Both the position numbers and the translations under genes were made by a program. Shown piece after piece: positions 34,142 to 42,357 of a stretch of 64,000 nt of DNA. Origin of the DNA: an uncultured Pseudomonadales bacterium (GTDB lineage: Bacteria > Pseudomonadota > Gammaproteobacteria > Pseudomonadales > Cellvibrionaceae). The notes under the pieces are model-generated. The model ran no database searches and was not told the DNA's origin. It was given only the letters and a program-made list of their open reading frames with translations. Position 1 is the first letter of the stretch. Every line of letters starts with the position of its first letter. The stretch lies in assembly GCA_947489425.1 (NCBI GenBank), contig CANLDL010000001.1, positions 682,001 through 746,000 of the forward strand, read 5' to 3'.

Positions 34142-34533
34142 CCCATTTGAAAAATTATTTTTATTTTTTTACAAAGAAAGCAATAAAAAATTTAGCATCT
34201 AGCTTAAGGTATTTCAACGAATTGGCTCTCCACCACGGCACAAACTGGTAAGACCAATCATCCAAAAATCCACTATAGTAGTATGTTTAAGTATGTCTGG
34301 AGGAAAACTTATCAAGCAATTTGCCGAACTGGGAATACTGAGAGAAGGTTTCAAGGTACGCCAAACAAAATACCTAGCTCGTTGAGCTATATTTAAGAGG
34401 AGTTAATCAAAACGCACCCAGAGAGATTAACCCAAATACTTCCTGTATTTGACCGCTTTGCGGCGCTTGCGCGGTTCAAATTGCTCCAAGCAATTTGTCG
34501 AACTAGGAATACTGCGAGAAGCTTTCAGAGAGG
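34142..34533. other. 390-bp intergenic region with decayed tRNA flank
   Basis: No protein gene is seen. It contains the decayed duplicate of the tRNA-Arg 3' end and terminator (34314-34428) and the upstream part of the intact flank. Between the copies is CGCTTTGCGGCGCTTGCGCG (from 34454), a GC-rich stem-loop-like segment. Confidence 0.45.
34314..34428. repeat. Duplicated flank of tRNA-Arg, decayed copy
   Basis: This stretch lines up with 34488-34599: AAGCAATTTGCCGAACTGGG against AAGCAATTTGTCGAACTAGG, then GAAGGTTTC against GAAGCTTTC, CCTAGCTCGTTGAGCT against the terminator, and CGCACCCAGAGAGATT against the tRNA 3' end CGCACCCGGAGAGATT. It therefore holds a remnant of the tRNA 3' half and its terminator. 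Confidence 0.6.
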
Positions 34534-34599
34534 CCAAATAAAAACCCCCTAGCTCTTACGAGCTAGGGGGTTTTTATTTGGCGCACCCGGAGAGATTCG
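34488..34599. repeat. Duplicated flank of tRNA-Arg, intact copy
   Basis: This is the partner of 34314-34428. It covers the 3' end of the tRNA gene and its terminator. Confidence 0.6.
34534..34581 (-). terminator. Strong terminator after tRNA-Arg
   Basis: A perfect 22-bp inverted repeat (34534-34555 and 34560-34581, core CCCCCTAGCTC / GAGCTAGGGGG) with a 4-nt loop is flanked by A- and T-runs. The arm nearest the gene overlaps the encoded CCA end of the tRNA. Confidence 0.88.
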
Positions 34600-34655
34600 A
34601 ACTCCCGACCAAGTGGTTCGAAGCCACCTACTCTATCCAGCTGAGCTACGGGTGC
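34579..34655 (-). tRNA. tRNA-Arg (anticodon TCG)
   Basis: Read leftward, the acceptor stem GCACCCG pairs with CGGGTGC, followed by discriminator G and an encoded CCA. The D arm is GCTC-AGCTGGATA-GAGT. The anticodon arm is GGTGG-CTTCGAA-CCACT, with TCG in the centre. The T arm is GGGAG-TTCGAAT-CTCTC. The length is 77 nt including CCA. The anticodon reads CGA and probably other CGN arginine codons. The gene sits between the accessory region and ppsA. Confidence 0.95.
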
Positions 34656-34730
34656 AAAATTTCTAATATTATCAAGAGCTAATGAGATTATTCTAAACGA
34701 TCTATTAACTCATCGATAGGTTTATTCCAA

Positions 34731-37094
34731 TTATTTTGCGTGTTTTGCTAGGTGCATCCAAGTATCAAGTACGGAATCTGGGTTTAGTGATACTGAATCG
34801 ATGCCCTGCTCCATTAGCCACACGGCAAAGTCGGCGTGGTCCGATGGGCCTTGCCCACAAATACCTACATATTTACCTTGTTTTTTACATGCCTGTATTG
34901 CCATTGATAATAGAGCTTTAACGGCATCGTTACGCTCATCGAATAAGTGAGCAATTAAGCCTGAGTCACGATCTAGCCCTAGCGTAAGCTGGGTTAAATC
35001 GTTAGAGCCAATTGAGAAGCCATCGAAGTACTCTAAAAATTGCTCAGCCAGTAGTGCATTGGATGGTAACTCGCACATCATAATGAGTTTTAAACCATTC
35101 TCGCCGCGCTTTAAGCCGTACTCGGCGAGTAGCTCGGTGACTTGTCGTGCCTCGTCCACTGTACGCACAAAAGGAATCATGATTTGTACATTCTCTAACC
35201 CCATTTCTTCGCGAACAATCTTAAGTGCTTTGCATTCAAGAGCAAAACACTCGCGGAAGGATTCAGAGATATAACGAGAGGCACCACGGTAGCCAATCAT
35301 TGGGTTTTCTTCTTCTGGCTCGTATTTGGTGCCGCCAATTAAATGCGCATATTCGTTTGATTTAAAATCAGACATACGCACAATCACATTCTCTGGAGCG
35401 AAAGATGCTGCAATGGTTGATACGCCTTCAACAACCTTTTCTACAAAGTAATCAGTAGGTGATGCATAACCTGAGATTTGTCGTGTAACTTGTTCTTTTA
35501 ACTCACCTTTTAGTTGGTCAAACTCAAGTAGTGCTTTAGGGTGAACAGCAACCATACGGTTAATAATAAATTCTAGTCGCGCAAGACCAACACCTTTGTG
35601 CGGCAAGCTTGAGAAAGACATCGCACGGTCTGGATTACCCACGTTCATCATAATTTTAAAAGGTAGTTCTGGCATCTCGCTGACTTCGTCTTGCGAAAGT
35701 GTAAAGTCGAGTTCACCCGCATATACAAAACCCACATCACCCTCTGCACAAGATACAGTCACAGGTGTGCCCATTTTTAACTTGCTGGTCGCATCGCCAC
35801 AACCTACAACGGCAGGTATACCTAATTCACGCGCGATAATTGCCGCGTGACAAGTACGGCCACCACGGTTTGTGACAATGGCACTGGCACGCTTCATCAC
35901 TGGTTCCCAATCGGGGTCGGTCATATCGGTAACCAGTACATCACCTTCTTGGACTTGGTCCATATTCTCGATACCATCAACAACACGCACAACACCTTTA
36001 CCAATACGCTGGCCAATAGAGCGGCCTTCGCACAAGATGCTGCCAGTTTCGTTAAGCTTGTAACGGTCGATCGCATTGCCAGCCTCTTGGCTTTTAACGG
36101 TTTCTGGTCGCGCTTGTACTATGTATAACTGCTTGTCGTCGCCATCTTTGGCCCATTCAATATCCATTGGGCGACCATAGTGACCTTCAATAATTAGGGC
36201 TTGTTTGGCAAGCTCTTCGGCCTCCGCATCGGTAATAGAAAACTGTGCACGATCTACCTCAGGAACATCGACAGTATCGACTAGCTCATTAGGGTTAGAT
36301 GAGTACACCATTTTGATCATTTTGCTGCCAAGGTTGCGGCGTAGCATAGAGCGCTTGCCGGCTTTTAGTGCAGGCTTGTATATATAGAATTCATCAGGGT
36401 TTACTGAACCTTGCACGACAGTCTCCCCCAAACCGTAAGACGAGGTAATAAATACCGCATCACGGAAACCAGACTCGGTATCAAGGGTAAACATTACACC
36501 GCTTGAACCCGTCTCGCTGCGTACCATGCGTTGGATACCCGCAGAGAGTGCAACACCTGCGTGCTCAAAACCTTTGTGTACACGGTAGCTAATAGCGCGA
36601 TCATTAAATAAAGAGGCAAATACCTCTTTAATTGAATGCATCACTTGCTCAAAGCCACGCACGTTAAGCATGGTTTCTTGCTGGCCTGCAAAGGAGGCAT
36701 CGGGTAAGTCCTCGGCGGTAGCCGATGAACGTACGGCAACGGCTAAGTTTTCGTTGCCATCTTGTAGGGTAGTAAAGGCTTCTTTAATAGCCGCTTCGAG
36801 TGCTGGCTGAAATGGTGTCTCGACCACCCAACGGCGGATATCGGCACCAGCTTTGGCGAGTGCATTAACGTCGTTAACATCAAGCGCTGATAAAGTCGCT
36901 TGAATTTTATCGTTTAAGCCACTTTGATCTAAAAACTCTCTAAAGGCATCAGCTGTGGTTGCAAAACCGTTAGGGACACTTACCTCCATACCTTTCAAAT
37001 GACTGATCATTTCACCAAGGGATGCGTTTTTTCCACCAACGCGGTTTACGTCATCCATTCCTAAGCCGTCAAACCAAAGTACGTAGTCTGTCAT
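34731..37094 (-). CDS. ppsA: Phosphoenolpyruvate synthase
   Basis: This 787-residue cytosolic enzyme converts pyruvate, ATP and water to PEP, AMP and phosphate for gluconeogenesis. The N-terminal ATP-grasp domain starts [20 protein letters not shown] and includes [20 protein letters not shown]. The phosphohistidine domain has [20 protein letters not shown], and the C-terminal PEP-binding barrel has IMIPFVRT and [17 protein letters not shown] and closes with GICGQGPSD. Length is normal. It is divergent from ppsR, which encodes its regulator. Confidence 0.97.
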   Translation of the reverse strand: MTDYVLWFDGLGMDDVNRVGGKNASLGEMISHLKGMEVSVPNGFATTADAFREFLDQSGLNDKIQATLSALDVNDVNALAKAGADIRRWVVETPFQPALEAAIKEAFTTLQDGNENLAVAVRSSATAEDLPDASFAGQQETMLNVRGFEQVMHSIKEVFASLFNDRAISYRVHKGFEHAGVALSAGIQRMVRSETGSSGVMFTLDTESGFRDAVFITSSYGLGETVVQGSVNPDEFYIYKPALKAGKRSMLRRNLGSKMIKMVYSSNPNELVDTVDVPEVDRAQFSITDAEAEELAKQALIIEGHYGRPMDIEWAKDGDDKQLYIVQARPETVKSQEAGNAIDRYKLNETGSILCEGRSIGQRIGKGVVRVVDGIENMDQVQEGDVLVTDMTDPDWEPVMKRASAIVTNRGGRTCHAAIIARELGIPAVVGCGDATSKLKMGTPVTVSCAEGDVGFVYAGELDFTLSQDEVSEMPELPFKIMMNVGNPDRAMSFSSLPHKGVGLARLEFIINRMVAVHPKALLEFDQLKGELKEQVTRQISGYASPTDYFVEKVVEGVSTIAASFAPENVIVRMSDFKSNEYAHLIGGTKYEPEEENPMIGYRGASRYISESFRECFALECKALKIVREEMGLENVQIMIPFVRTVDEARQVTELLAEYGLKRGENGLKLIMMCELPSNALLAEQFLEYFDGFSIGSNDLTQLTLGLDRDSGLIAHLFDERNDAVKALLSMAIQACKKQGKYVGICGQGPSDHADFAVWLMEQGIDSVSLNPDSVLDTWMHLAKHAK

Positions 37095-37120
37095 AGTGTT
37101 ACCTTAAGTAGTTTTGCAAA

Positions 37121-37156
37121 ACATAGCCGTTTGCTATGTATAAGCAAACGGTTTCA
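37121..37156. promoter_or_regulatory. Palindrome in the ppsA-ppsR divergent promoter region
   Basis: CCGTTTGC (37127-37134) and GCAAACGG (37144-37151) form a perfect 8-bp inverted repeat with a 9-nt spacer in the ppsA leader. Read toward ppsA it includes TGAAACCGTTTGC, which resembles a Cra/FruR-type core. It may be an operator or an mRNA hairpin. Confidence 0.35.
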
Positions 37157-37290
37157 TATTAAAGCCGCGCATTATATAGAATTGCCACAAATAGTGTAGT
37201 GCGGAGATGGGAATACTCAGGTAATATAATTGCCAACCCTTTCAATCTCATTGATTTTATTAGTATTTTCTTTTTAGATAGATCTTACCT

Positions 37291-38109
37291 ATGAATAATA
37301 AAGCTTTTTTTATTTCTGACGGAACCGGTATTACGGCAGAATCTCTTGGTCACAGTTTGCTATCACGCTTTAGCAAAACCCACTTAGATCAAATTACACT
37401 ACCCTATATCAATACCGAGGAGCGTGCTCATCAAGCAGTCAAGCGTATTAACGACGCCGCTATCGAGACTGGCGAGAAGCCCATTGCACTAATTAGTATT
37501 GTATCTACCGAGCATCGCGAGATTATTAAGCAGGCCAATGGCTTGATTTTGGATATGTTTGAGGCGTTTCTCGCCCCCATGGAAGAGCTATTTGGCTGTA
37601 CAGCCGATGAGCGCACAGGCTCGGCCTTTGCTATGACTCATACTAACTACCGCCAACGTATTTTAGCGGTTAATTTTGCGCTCGATAACGACGATGGCGG
37701 TAAAACTAAAAACTACGACAATGCCGATGTGATAATAATTGGCTTAAGCCGCAGCGGTAAAACACCTACCTGTTTATATTTGGGTATGCAGTTTGGTATA
37801 TCGGCTGCCAACTTCCCCATTACTGAGGAAGACCTAGACGACTCCTCTCTGCCCAAAGTACTACAACCTCATCGCCAAAAATTATTTGGCCTACTCATAG
37901 ACCCTAAGCGCCTCGCTAGCATTCGTGAAGAACGCTATGCCAATTCGCGCTACGCCTCGATGCAACAATGTGAATTCGAAACCCGCCAGTACAAGGCGGT
38001 ATTAGAGCGTTATAAAATACCGCATTTAGACTCGACACATTTGTCGATAGAGGAGTTATCTACGCGCATTATGGATGGTGTAGGTATCGAGCGGCATCTA
38101 AGTAGTTAA
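37291..38109 (+). CDS. ppsR: PEP synthase regulatory protein (kinase/pyrophosphorylase)
   Basis: This 272-residue bifunctional DUF299 protein phosphorylates PpsA on a threonine using ADP and reverses this by phosphate-dependent dephosphorylation. The N-terminal FISDGTGITAESLGHSLL and the P-loop GLSRSGKT (residues 151-158) are characteristic. It is divergent from ppsA across 196 bp. The TAA stop directly abuts the stop codon of the convergent yigZ-like gene with no intervening base. Confidence 0.95.
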   Translation: MNNKAFFISDGTGITAESLGHSLLSRFSKTHLDQITLPYINTEERAHQAVKRINDAAIETGEKPIALISIVSTEHREIIKQANGLILDMFEAFLAPMEELFGCTADERTGSAFAMTHTNYRQRILAVNFALDNDDGGKTKNYDNADVIIIGLSRSGKTPTCLYLGMQFGISAANFPITEEDLDDSSLPKVLQPHRQKLFGLLIDPKRLASIREERYANSRYASMQQCEFETRQYKAVLERYKIPHLDSTHLSIEELSTRIMDGVGIERHLSS

Positions 38110-38664
38110 TTATTGTAGCTCTTCCAACGCTTTAAATTTTTCGGCAGTTGCTGCAAGTGTTAGTTTTACACACTGCGTAAATTCCTTATTAATCACTGTA
38201 ATATCCTGTTGCTTTAACTGGTAAAGCAACAGCGATAGGTCTTTGTGTTCAACCTCTATAATTTTTTGTTCGAGTTTTTCATACTCGCTAAAACTTGCCG
38301 TATCACATACACCGTTAACAGCATCGCTATAGGCCTTAACCAAACCACCAGTACCGAGTTTAACACCACCAAAGTAGCGAATAGTTATCACGCCTGTATC
38401 CACTAAATCTAACCCTGCTAATACTGCTAGGCTAGGCTTACCACTCGTACCCTTTGGCTCGCCATCGTCACTGGAGTTTTCTACTATTTGGTCATACTCA
38501 TTGATGTAACGGTATGCATAAACAAAATGCCGAGCTTTAGGGTGCTCGTTAACTAAACGTGCTTTAATTTGCGCTAAATCTGCATAGGGAAATAAGTGAC
38601 AAATAAATTTAGACTTTTTTCGCTCTAGTAAAAAGTGGGATTCTGTAGAGACAAATTTAGGCAT
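38110..38664 (-). CDS. yigZ: YigZ/IMPACT-family protein
   Basis: This 184-residue protein shows the UPF0029/IMPACT signature: KKSKFICHLFPYA, HPKARHFVYAYRY, SSDDGEPKGTSGKP and VVTIRYFGGVKLGTGGLV-like sequence (residues about 100-115). A small ferredoxin-like C-terminal domain follows. The bacterial role is undefined, with possible links to translation or stress by analogy with eukaryotic IMPACT. It lies 43 bp downstream of the oxygenase gene on the same strand. Confidence 0.92.
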   Translation of the reverse strand: MPKFVSTESHFLLERKKSKFICHLFPYADLAQIKARLVNEHPKARHFVYAYRYINEYDQIVENSSDDGEPKGTSGKPSLAVLAGLDLVDTGVITIRYFGGVKLGTGGLVKAYSDAVNGVCDTASFSEYEKLEQKIIEVEHKDLSLLLYQLKQQDITVINKEFTQCVKLTLAATAEKFKALEELQ

Positions 38665-38707
38665 GAGTCGTATCGAGAAATATTATTTAATGCATTAATA
38701 GCAGAGT

Positions 38708-39565
38708 TTATTGCAAAGCAGCAGCCAGCGACTGCTTACTGCTAATATTTTTAAACCATTGATACATCTCACCTTGCCCTGCATTATCTACATTAGGGGC
38801 TTGCCTCTGCTCTTGCAAATCAGACATGGCAACGGTGCGCATCTCCACACTAAAGCGTGTTTTATCGGTAGTATTGGAGACACTTGCATGCAAATGAGCA
38901 CTGGCAAAGTTAAGTACCTCGCCTGGTTGCAATACAACATTAAACGCACTATTTTCGTCTATGCTCTCTATAGGGCTGGGCGCCGAGAGATATTGACATT
39001 TACGTTCTGCAGGCGTGTTTTTACGCTCTTCAATAAATTTTTCAAAACTCCAAGTATCTGTATTATTTGTAACAGGCTCACTCCAATATTTTGGATACAA
39101 AGCAATACTGCGCTCGGCTGTTAAAGAGTAAAGCGGTGCCCACCAATTAAGCTGGTTATGAATATTACTACCCCAAGTATCGCGATGATGACCAAGCCCA
39201 GCTGTTTGTGCTCCACCGTGAGTACTCCCAAATGGGACAATACGCATGGGGAAGTGATCATAAAATGTTGAATTTAAGCAAACACCACACTGTCTCAACG
39301 CATCAAAAAACAAGCCTCTTACCGACTCGTCTTTACGAAAGATAGTTTGAGCCTCACCGGTTAGGTGTAAAAACTCCTCGGGAGATAAATGATGCTGTAC
39401 ATCCTCAGGGGGTATACCTCGTAGCTTTTCGCCAAGAAGCTTATCAGCATAGGCAATCACCTGAGACATCGCAGGTACATTTTTATAGATGATAATATTG
39501 CCGCTAAATAAAATATCTGCACGCTCTTTATCTGATAGTGCATGATCTACATAGACGATGTCCAT
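38708..39565 (-). CDS. 2-oxoglutarate/Fe(II) oxygenase-like protein
   Basis: This 285-residue protein has a plausible facial triad: His127-x-Asp129 in GLGHHRDTWG, a distal His (224 or 226) in ASAHLHASVSN, and Arg237 to bind 2-oxoglutarate in TRFSVEMR. The fold resembles phytanoyl-CoA dioxygenase-like proteins. PGEVLNFASAHLHASV is the expected pre-triad strand. Substrate is unknown. An N-terminal HVDHALSDKER-like region (residues 6-15) is hydrophilic with no signal peptide. It probably shares a transcript with yigZ. Confidence 0.76.
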   Translation of the reverse strand: MDIVYVDHALSDKERADILFSGNIIIYKNVPAMSQVIAYADKLLGEKLRGIPPEDVQHHLSPEEFLHLTGEAQTIFRKDESVRGLFFDALRQCGVCLNSTFYDHFPMRIVPFGSTHGGAQTAGLGHHRDTWGSNIHNQLNWWAPLYSLTAERSIALYPKYWSEPVTNNTDTWSFEKFIEERKNTPAERKCQYLSAPSPIESIDENSAFNVVLQPGEVLNFASAHLHASVSNTTDKTRFSVEMRTVAMSDLQEQRQAPNVDNAGQGEMYQWFKNISSKQSLAAALQ

Positions 39566-39629
39566 TCGTGGCTATTACTCTACTTAGGTTTTAAGTTTTT
39601 CTGATAGCCCTCTACTTATCAACTTCTGT

Positions 39630-40208
39630 CTATAAAAAGGCCGGTGGAATTTCTTTATATAACACACGTTCAAAAATATAAGGGTGTATAGCAACTGCTC
39701 TGTCGAGTAGTGATTTTCCAGCTTTATAACGATTTTGATGGCGAATTAAAATACGCGCCATACCTGATAAACATCCTAAATGACGCTCATCGAATTCTAG
39801 GACTTTTTCACAATCAGTTAAAGAGCTGGAGTAGTCCTTTTTTAAAAAATTTACATAGCTGCGTTCGGTAAAGGCTTGCTCAAAATTAGGGTAATCGGTG
39901 ATCAGTGTATCGAGTATAGTAATTGCCTTATCGAACTCATAACCTCCCCTTGCACGCATGGCTTGATTTAGTCTCTCTGCTGCATCTTCATTAGGTGCAA
40001 TCATCCAAGTTTGCCACAACTCTTTAAAGATATTACGTGAGACATCCGCATTAGGTGAGCGCGACAGTAAATCGTAATATTTATTTAGCTCGGCTAATTT
40101 ATCAAAGCCGTCTTTAGTCGGCTTTGATGGACCCCAAGTTTGGGCATATACGCCTGTTGTTAATAATGCAAAAATGGCTGAAACTAAAACTATTGAAGAG
40201 CGCTTCAT
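39630..40208 (-). CDS. Exported TPR-like protein
   Basis: This 192-residue precursor has a signal peptide (MKRSSIVLVSAIFALLTTGV, cleavage after YAQ). The helical repeat region has TPR character: ARGGYEFDKAITILDTLITD, then YPNFEQAFTERSYVNFLKKD and CLSGMARILIRHQNRYKAG. I start at the ATG at 40208 because AGGTGA lies eight bases upstream; a GTG four codons earlier is possible. It is probably a periplasmic scaffold. No partner is evident. Confidence 0.8.
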   Translation of the reverse strand: MKRSSIVLVSAIFALLTTGVYAQTWGPSKPTKDGFDKLAELNKYYDLLSRSPNADVSRNIFKELWQTWMIAPNEDAAERLNQAMRARGGYEFDKAITILDTLITDYPNFEQAFTERSYVNFLKKDYSSSLTDCEKVLEFDERHLGCLSGMARILIRHQNRYKAGKSLLDRAVAIHPYIFERVLYKEIPPAFL

Positions 40209-40403
40209 ACAGAAATTCACCTATCTTTTATTATTACTTACATATAATTCAATTATAGAGACCTCTGGCAACAGCAAAAGTGCCCTTTAGTCGTAGATAA
40301 TGGCCTCATCCTATGGGCGAAGGCCTGATAGTGCTGTAGTTACGTATGTATAGTTTTACTAACCTTTTTATACGAATCAATTATTTTATAAGAGCGAAGA
40401 GTT

Positions 40404-41426
40404 ATGAAAATAGCTATTATAGGCGCAGGTATCGCCGGTGCTACTACGGCTAAGTTATTGGTAGAGCAAGGATACAGTGTTGATGTTTTTGAGAAATCTC
40501 GTGGCCTAGGTGGCCGGCTCACGACTAAACGCCTCGACTGGGCACATATCGACATAGGCGCACAATACTTTACTGCAAGAGACCCTCGTTTTACCGAGCA
40601 AGTTAAACAATGGCAAGTGACACAAGCAGCTGAGCTATGGGAGTTTACGCCCTTTAGCATTCAAGATAACCAGCTTTTGCACTCTAGTGATACAACCAAG
40701 CGTTATGTTGGTACACCTCGAATGAACAGCATTGTTCATCATTTGCGCGAAGGCCTTAATATCAATCTCGATACACGTATTCATCGAATCCTCAAAAGAA
40801 ATGACCAAGGCTGGTGTTTAATTGACGAGAGCGGCAAACACTACAATGATTATGATTGGTTGATTTCAAGTGCGCCCGCTGAGCAAAGTCAATATTTATT
40901 AGATAACTCACCATCAGACCTTACAGCGATTAGCCAGCAATTACCCCGTAATGCACACCTCCCCTGTTGGGCCGTAGCGCTTGCTACTAAGGGTGAGGTA
41001 GCCCGAGAAATCCAAGGCATTTTTGGTGATGAAACGATCTCTTGGGTCTCGCGCCAATCGGCCAAACCGCAGCGACCAATGCTGGGCGACTATGATGATT
41101 GTTGGTTACTCCATTTCTCTAGCCAATGGTCAACCCAGCACAGCAAAAACACTTCGCAAAACCTTCCTGAGCTAGCATTAGCTTGGTTAAATCAATATTT
41201 AGCGCCCTACAAACAAAACGCTAGCCAAGCACTAAGTTGTAAACACAACTATCAACATTTTTGGTTATACGCAAAATTAAGCGATGAACACAGTGCCTTA
41301 ACTCCTATTATCGAATCAAATGACAAAATTGCCATTATTGGTGATTGGTGTTTTGGTGGGCGTGTTGAAGGGAGCTATTTATCTGCGCTTCATGTAGCCA
41401 ACTTTTTTAGGAATAAAGCTATATAA
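40404..41426 (+). CDS. Renalase-like NAD(P)/FAD-dependent oxidoreductase
   Basis: This 340-residue flavoprotein has a dinucleotide-binding motif GAGIAGATTAKLLVEQG (residues 7-23) and the amine-oxidase-type signature VFEKSRGLGGRLTTKR, followed by IDIGAQYFTARDPRF. The C-terminal FAD-contact GDWCFGGRVEGSYLSAL completes the fold. Bacterial renalase-like proteins oxidise dihydronicotinamide isomers; that role here is inference. It converges on the DUF1461 gene with a 19-bp gap. Confidence 0.88.
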   Translation: MKIAIIGAGIAGATTAKLLVEQGYSVDVFEKSRGLGGRLTTKRLDWAHIDIGAQYFTARDPRFTEQVKQWQVTQAAELWEFTPFSIQDNQLLHSSDTTKRYVGTPRMNSIVHHLREGLNINLDTRIHRILKRNDQGWCLIDESGKHYNDYDWLISSAPAEQSQYLLDNSPSDLTAISQQLPRNAHLPCWAVALATKGEVAREIQGIFGDETISWVSRQSAKPQRPMLGDYDDCWLLHFSSQWSTQHSKNTSQNLPELALAWLNQYLAPYKQNASQALSCKHNYQHFWLYAKLSDEHSALTPIIESNDKIAIIGDWCFGGRVEGSYLSALHVANFFRNKAI

Positions 41427-41445
41427 AGCACATAGAAATACTCTG

Positions 41446-42192
41446 CTATTTATTTATGAGCTTCTCAGTAATTTTGGCAAGAGACAAAGTTATTAGGCCA
41501 TAAATGGTAATAGCGACTGCAAGCCATAAAATGCTTATCCACCCAAATAAAATAGGAGCAAGCATCATCGTTGACATGAGCGAATCTTGATAATAAAAGA
41601 ACCACTGATGATCTTTGGGAAATACCCAAACATGCAAAATATTAAACACTTGTTCAGGGCCGAATAAAATAATTAATACTAGCCCAAACAATAACAAACT
41701 AAACAAGCTCAATAACTGAAACTTAATTGAAGGGATCGATCGGTATTTTTTAGTCAATATGACAAACAAAAACACCCAAGAGATACCAATTAACAATACC
41801 ACTATTTTTAAAGAGTCTATTAAGTTAGCAACATCTTGCAAATGAACGATTTCGGGTTGTCGCAATAACGTTTGTTGTCCGCGACTTGTTTTTGTTTGAT
41901 AGGTGATCTCGCTTAGGCCTTTACCCTGGTTGTGAACCGAGTGATTGATTTGAGAAAACAACTCAAAGCGTTGTTCACGCGTAGTGTCTGCAAAACCATG
42001 GCGATAACGATTTTTAGGGCCGTATTTCTCTATTCCCTCTGCAATACCTACATTGTCGTGCCAAAACTTATAGCCGAAATCCTGCCCAGCTAAGATAAAC
42101 CACGCCAACACGAGGGTAATTAAAAATGTTGTCACACTATAAAAAGCCGAAAGGAAATTATTAAGTGATAGTGACGCTTTAAACGAAGTCAA
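41446..42192 (-). CDS. DUF1461 integral membrane protein
   Basis: This 248-residue protein has five hydrophobic segments, among them SAFYSVTTFLITLVLAWFIL near the N-terminus. The long soluble loop after the first contains REQRFELFSQINHSVHNQGKGL, HLQDVANLID is nearby, and NILHVWVFPKDHQWFFYYQD comes later. Both match the DUF1461 (TIGR01906-type) pattern, where the late FP..HWFF element is conserved. Function is unknown. No signal peptide and no enzymatic motif. Confidence 0.82.
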   Translation of the reverse strand: MTSFKASLSLNNFLSAFYSVTTFLITLVLAWFILAGQDFGYKFWHDNVGIAEGIEKYGPKNRYRHGFADTTREQRFELFSQINHSVHNQGKGLSEITYQTKTSRGQQTLLRQPEIVHLQDVANLIDSLKIVVLLIGISWVFLFVILTKKYRSIPSIKFQLLSLFSLLLFGLVLIILFGPEQVFNILHVWVFPKDHQWFFYYQDSLMSTMMLAPILFGWISILWLAVAITIYGLITLSLAKITEKLINK

Positions 42193-42357
42193 TGTATTAG
42201 TTATCCAGTAGCGGTTCTACAGCCCCGTTATTTTAAATCATTATTAACATAGTATACATATTATCTGCCTAGGAGCATTTATAAGCCATCTACATAGCCT
42301 CGGGCAAAGCATATACTGATAGTAAACTCTAAAAGTAGTTAATATTTTTTCTTTTAA

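Noticed and set aside
35847-36128. Open frames on the + strand opposite ppsA
   Set aside because: They are shadows of the intact ppsA reading frame, with no ribosome-binding site and no recognisable protein features.
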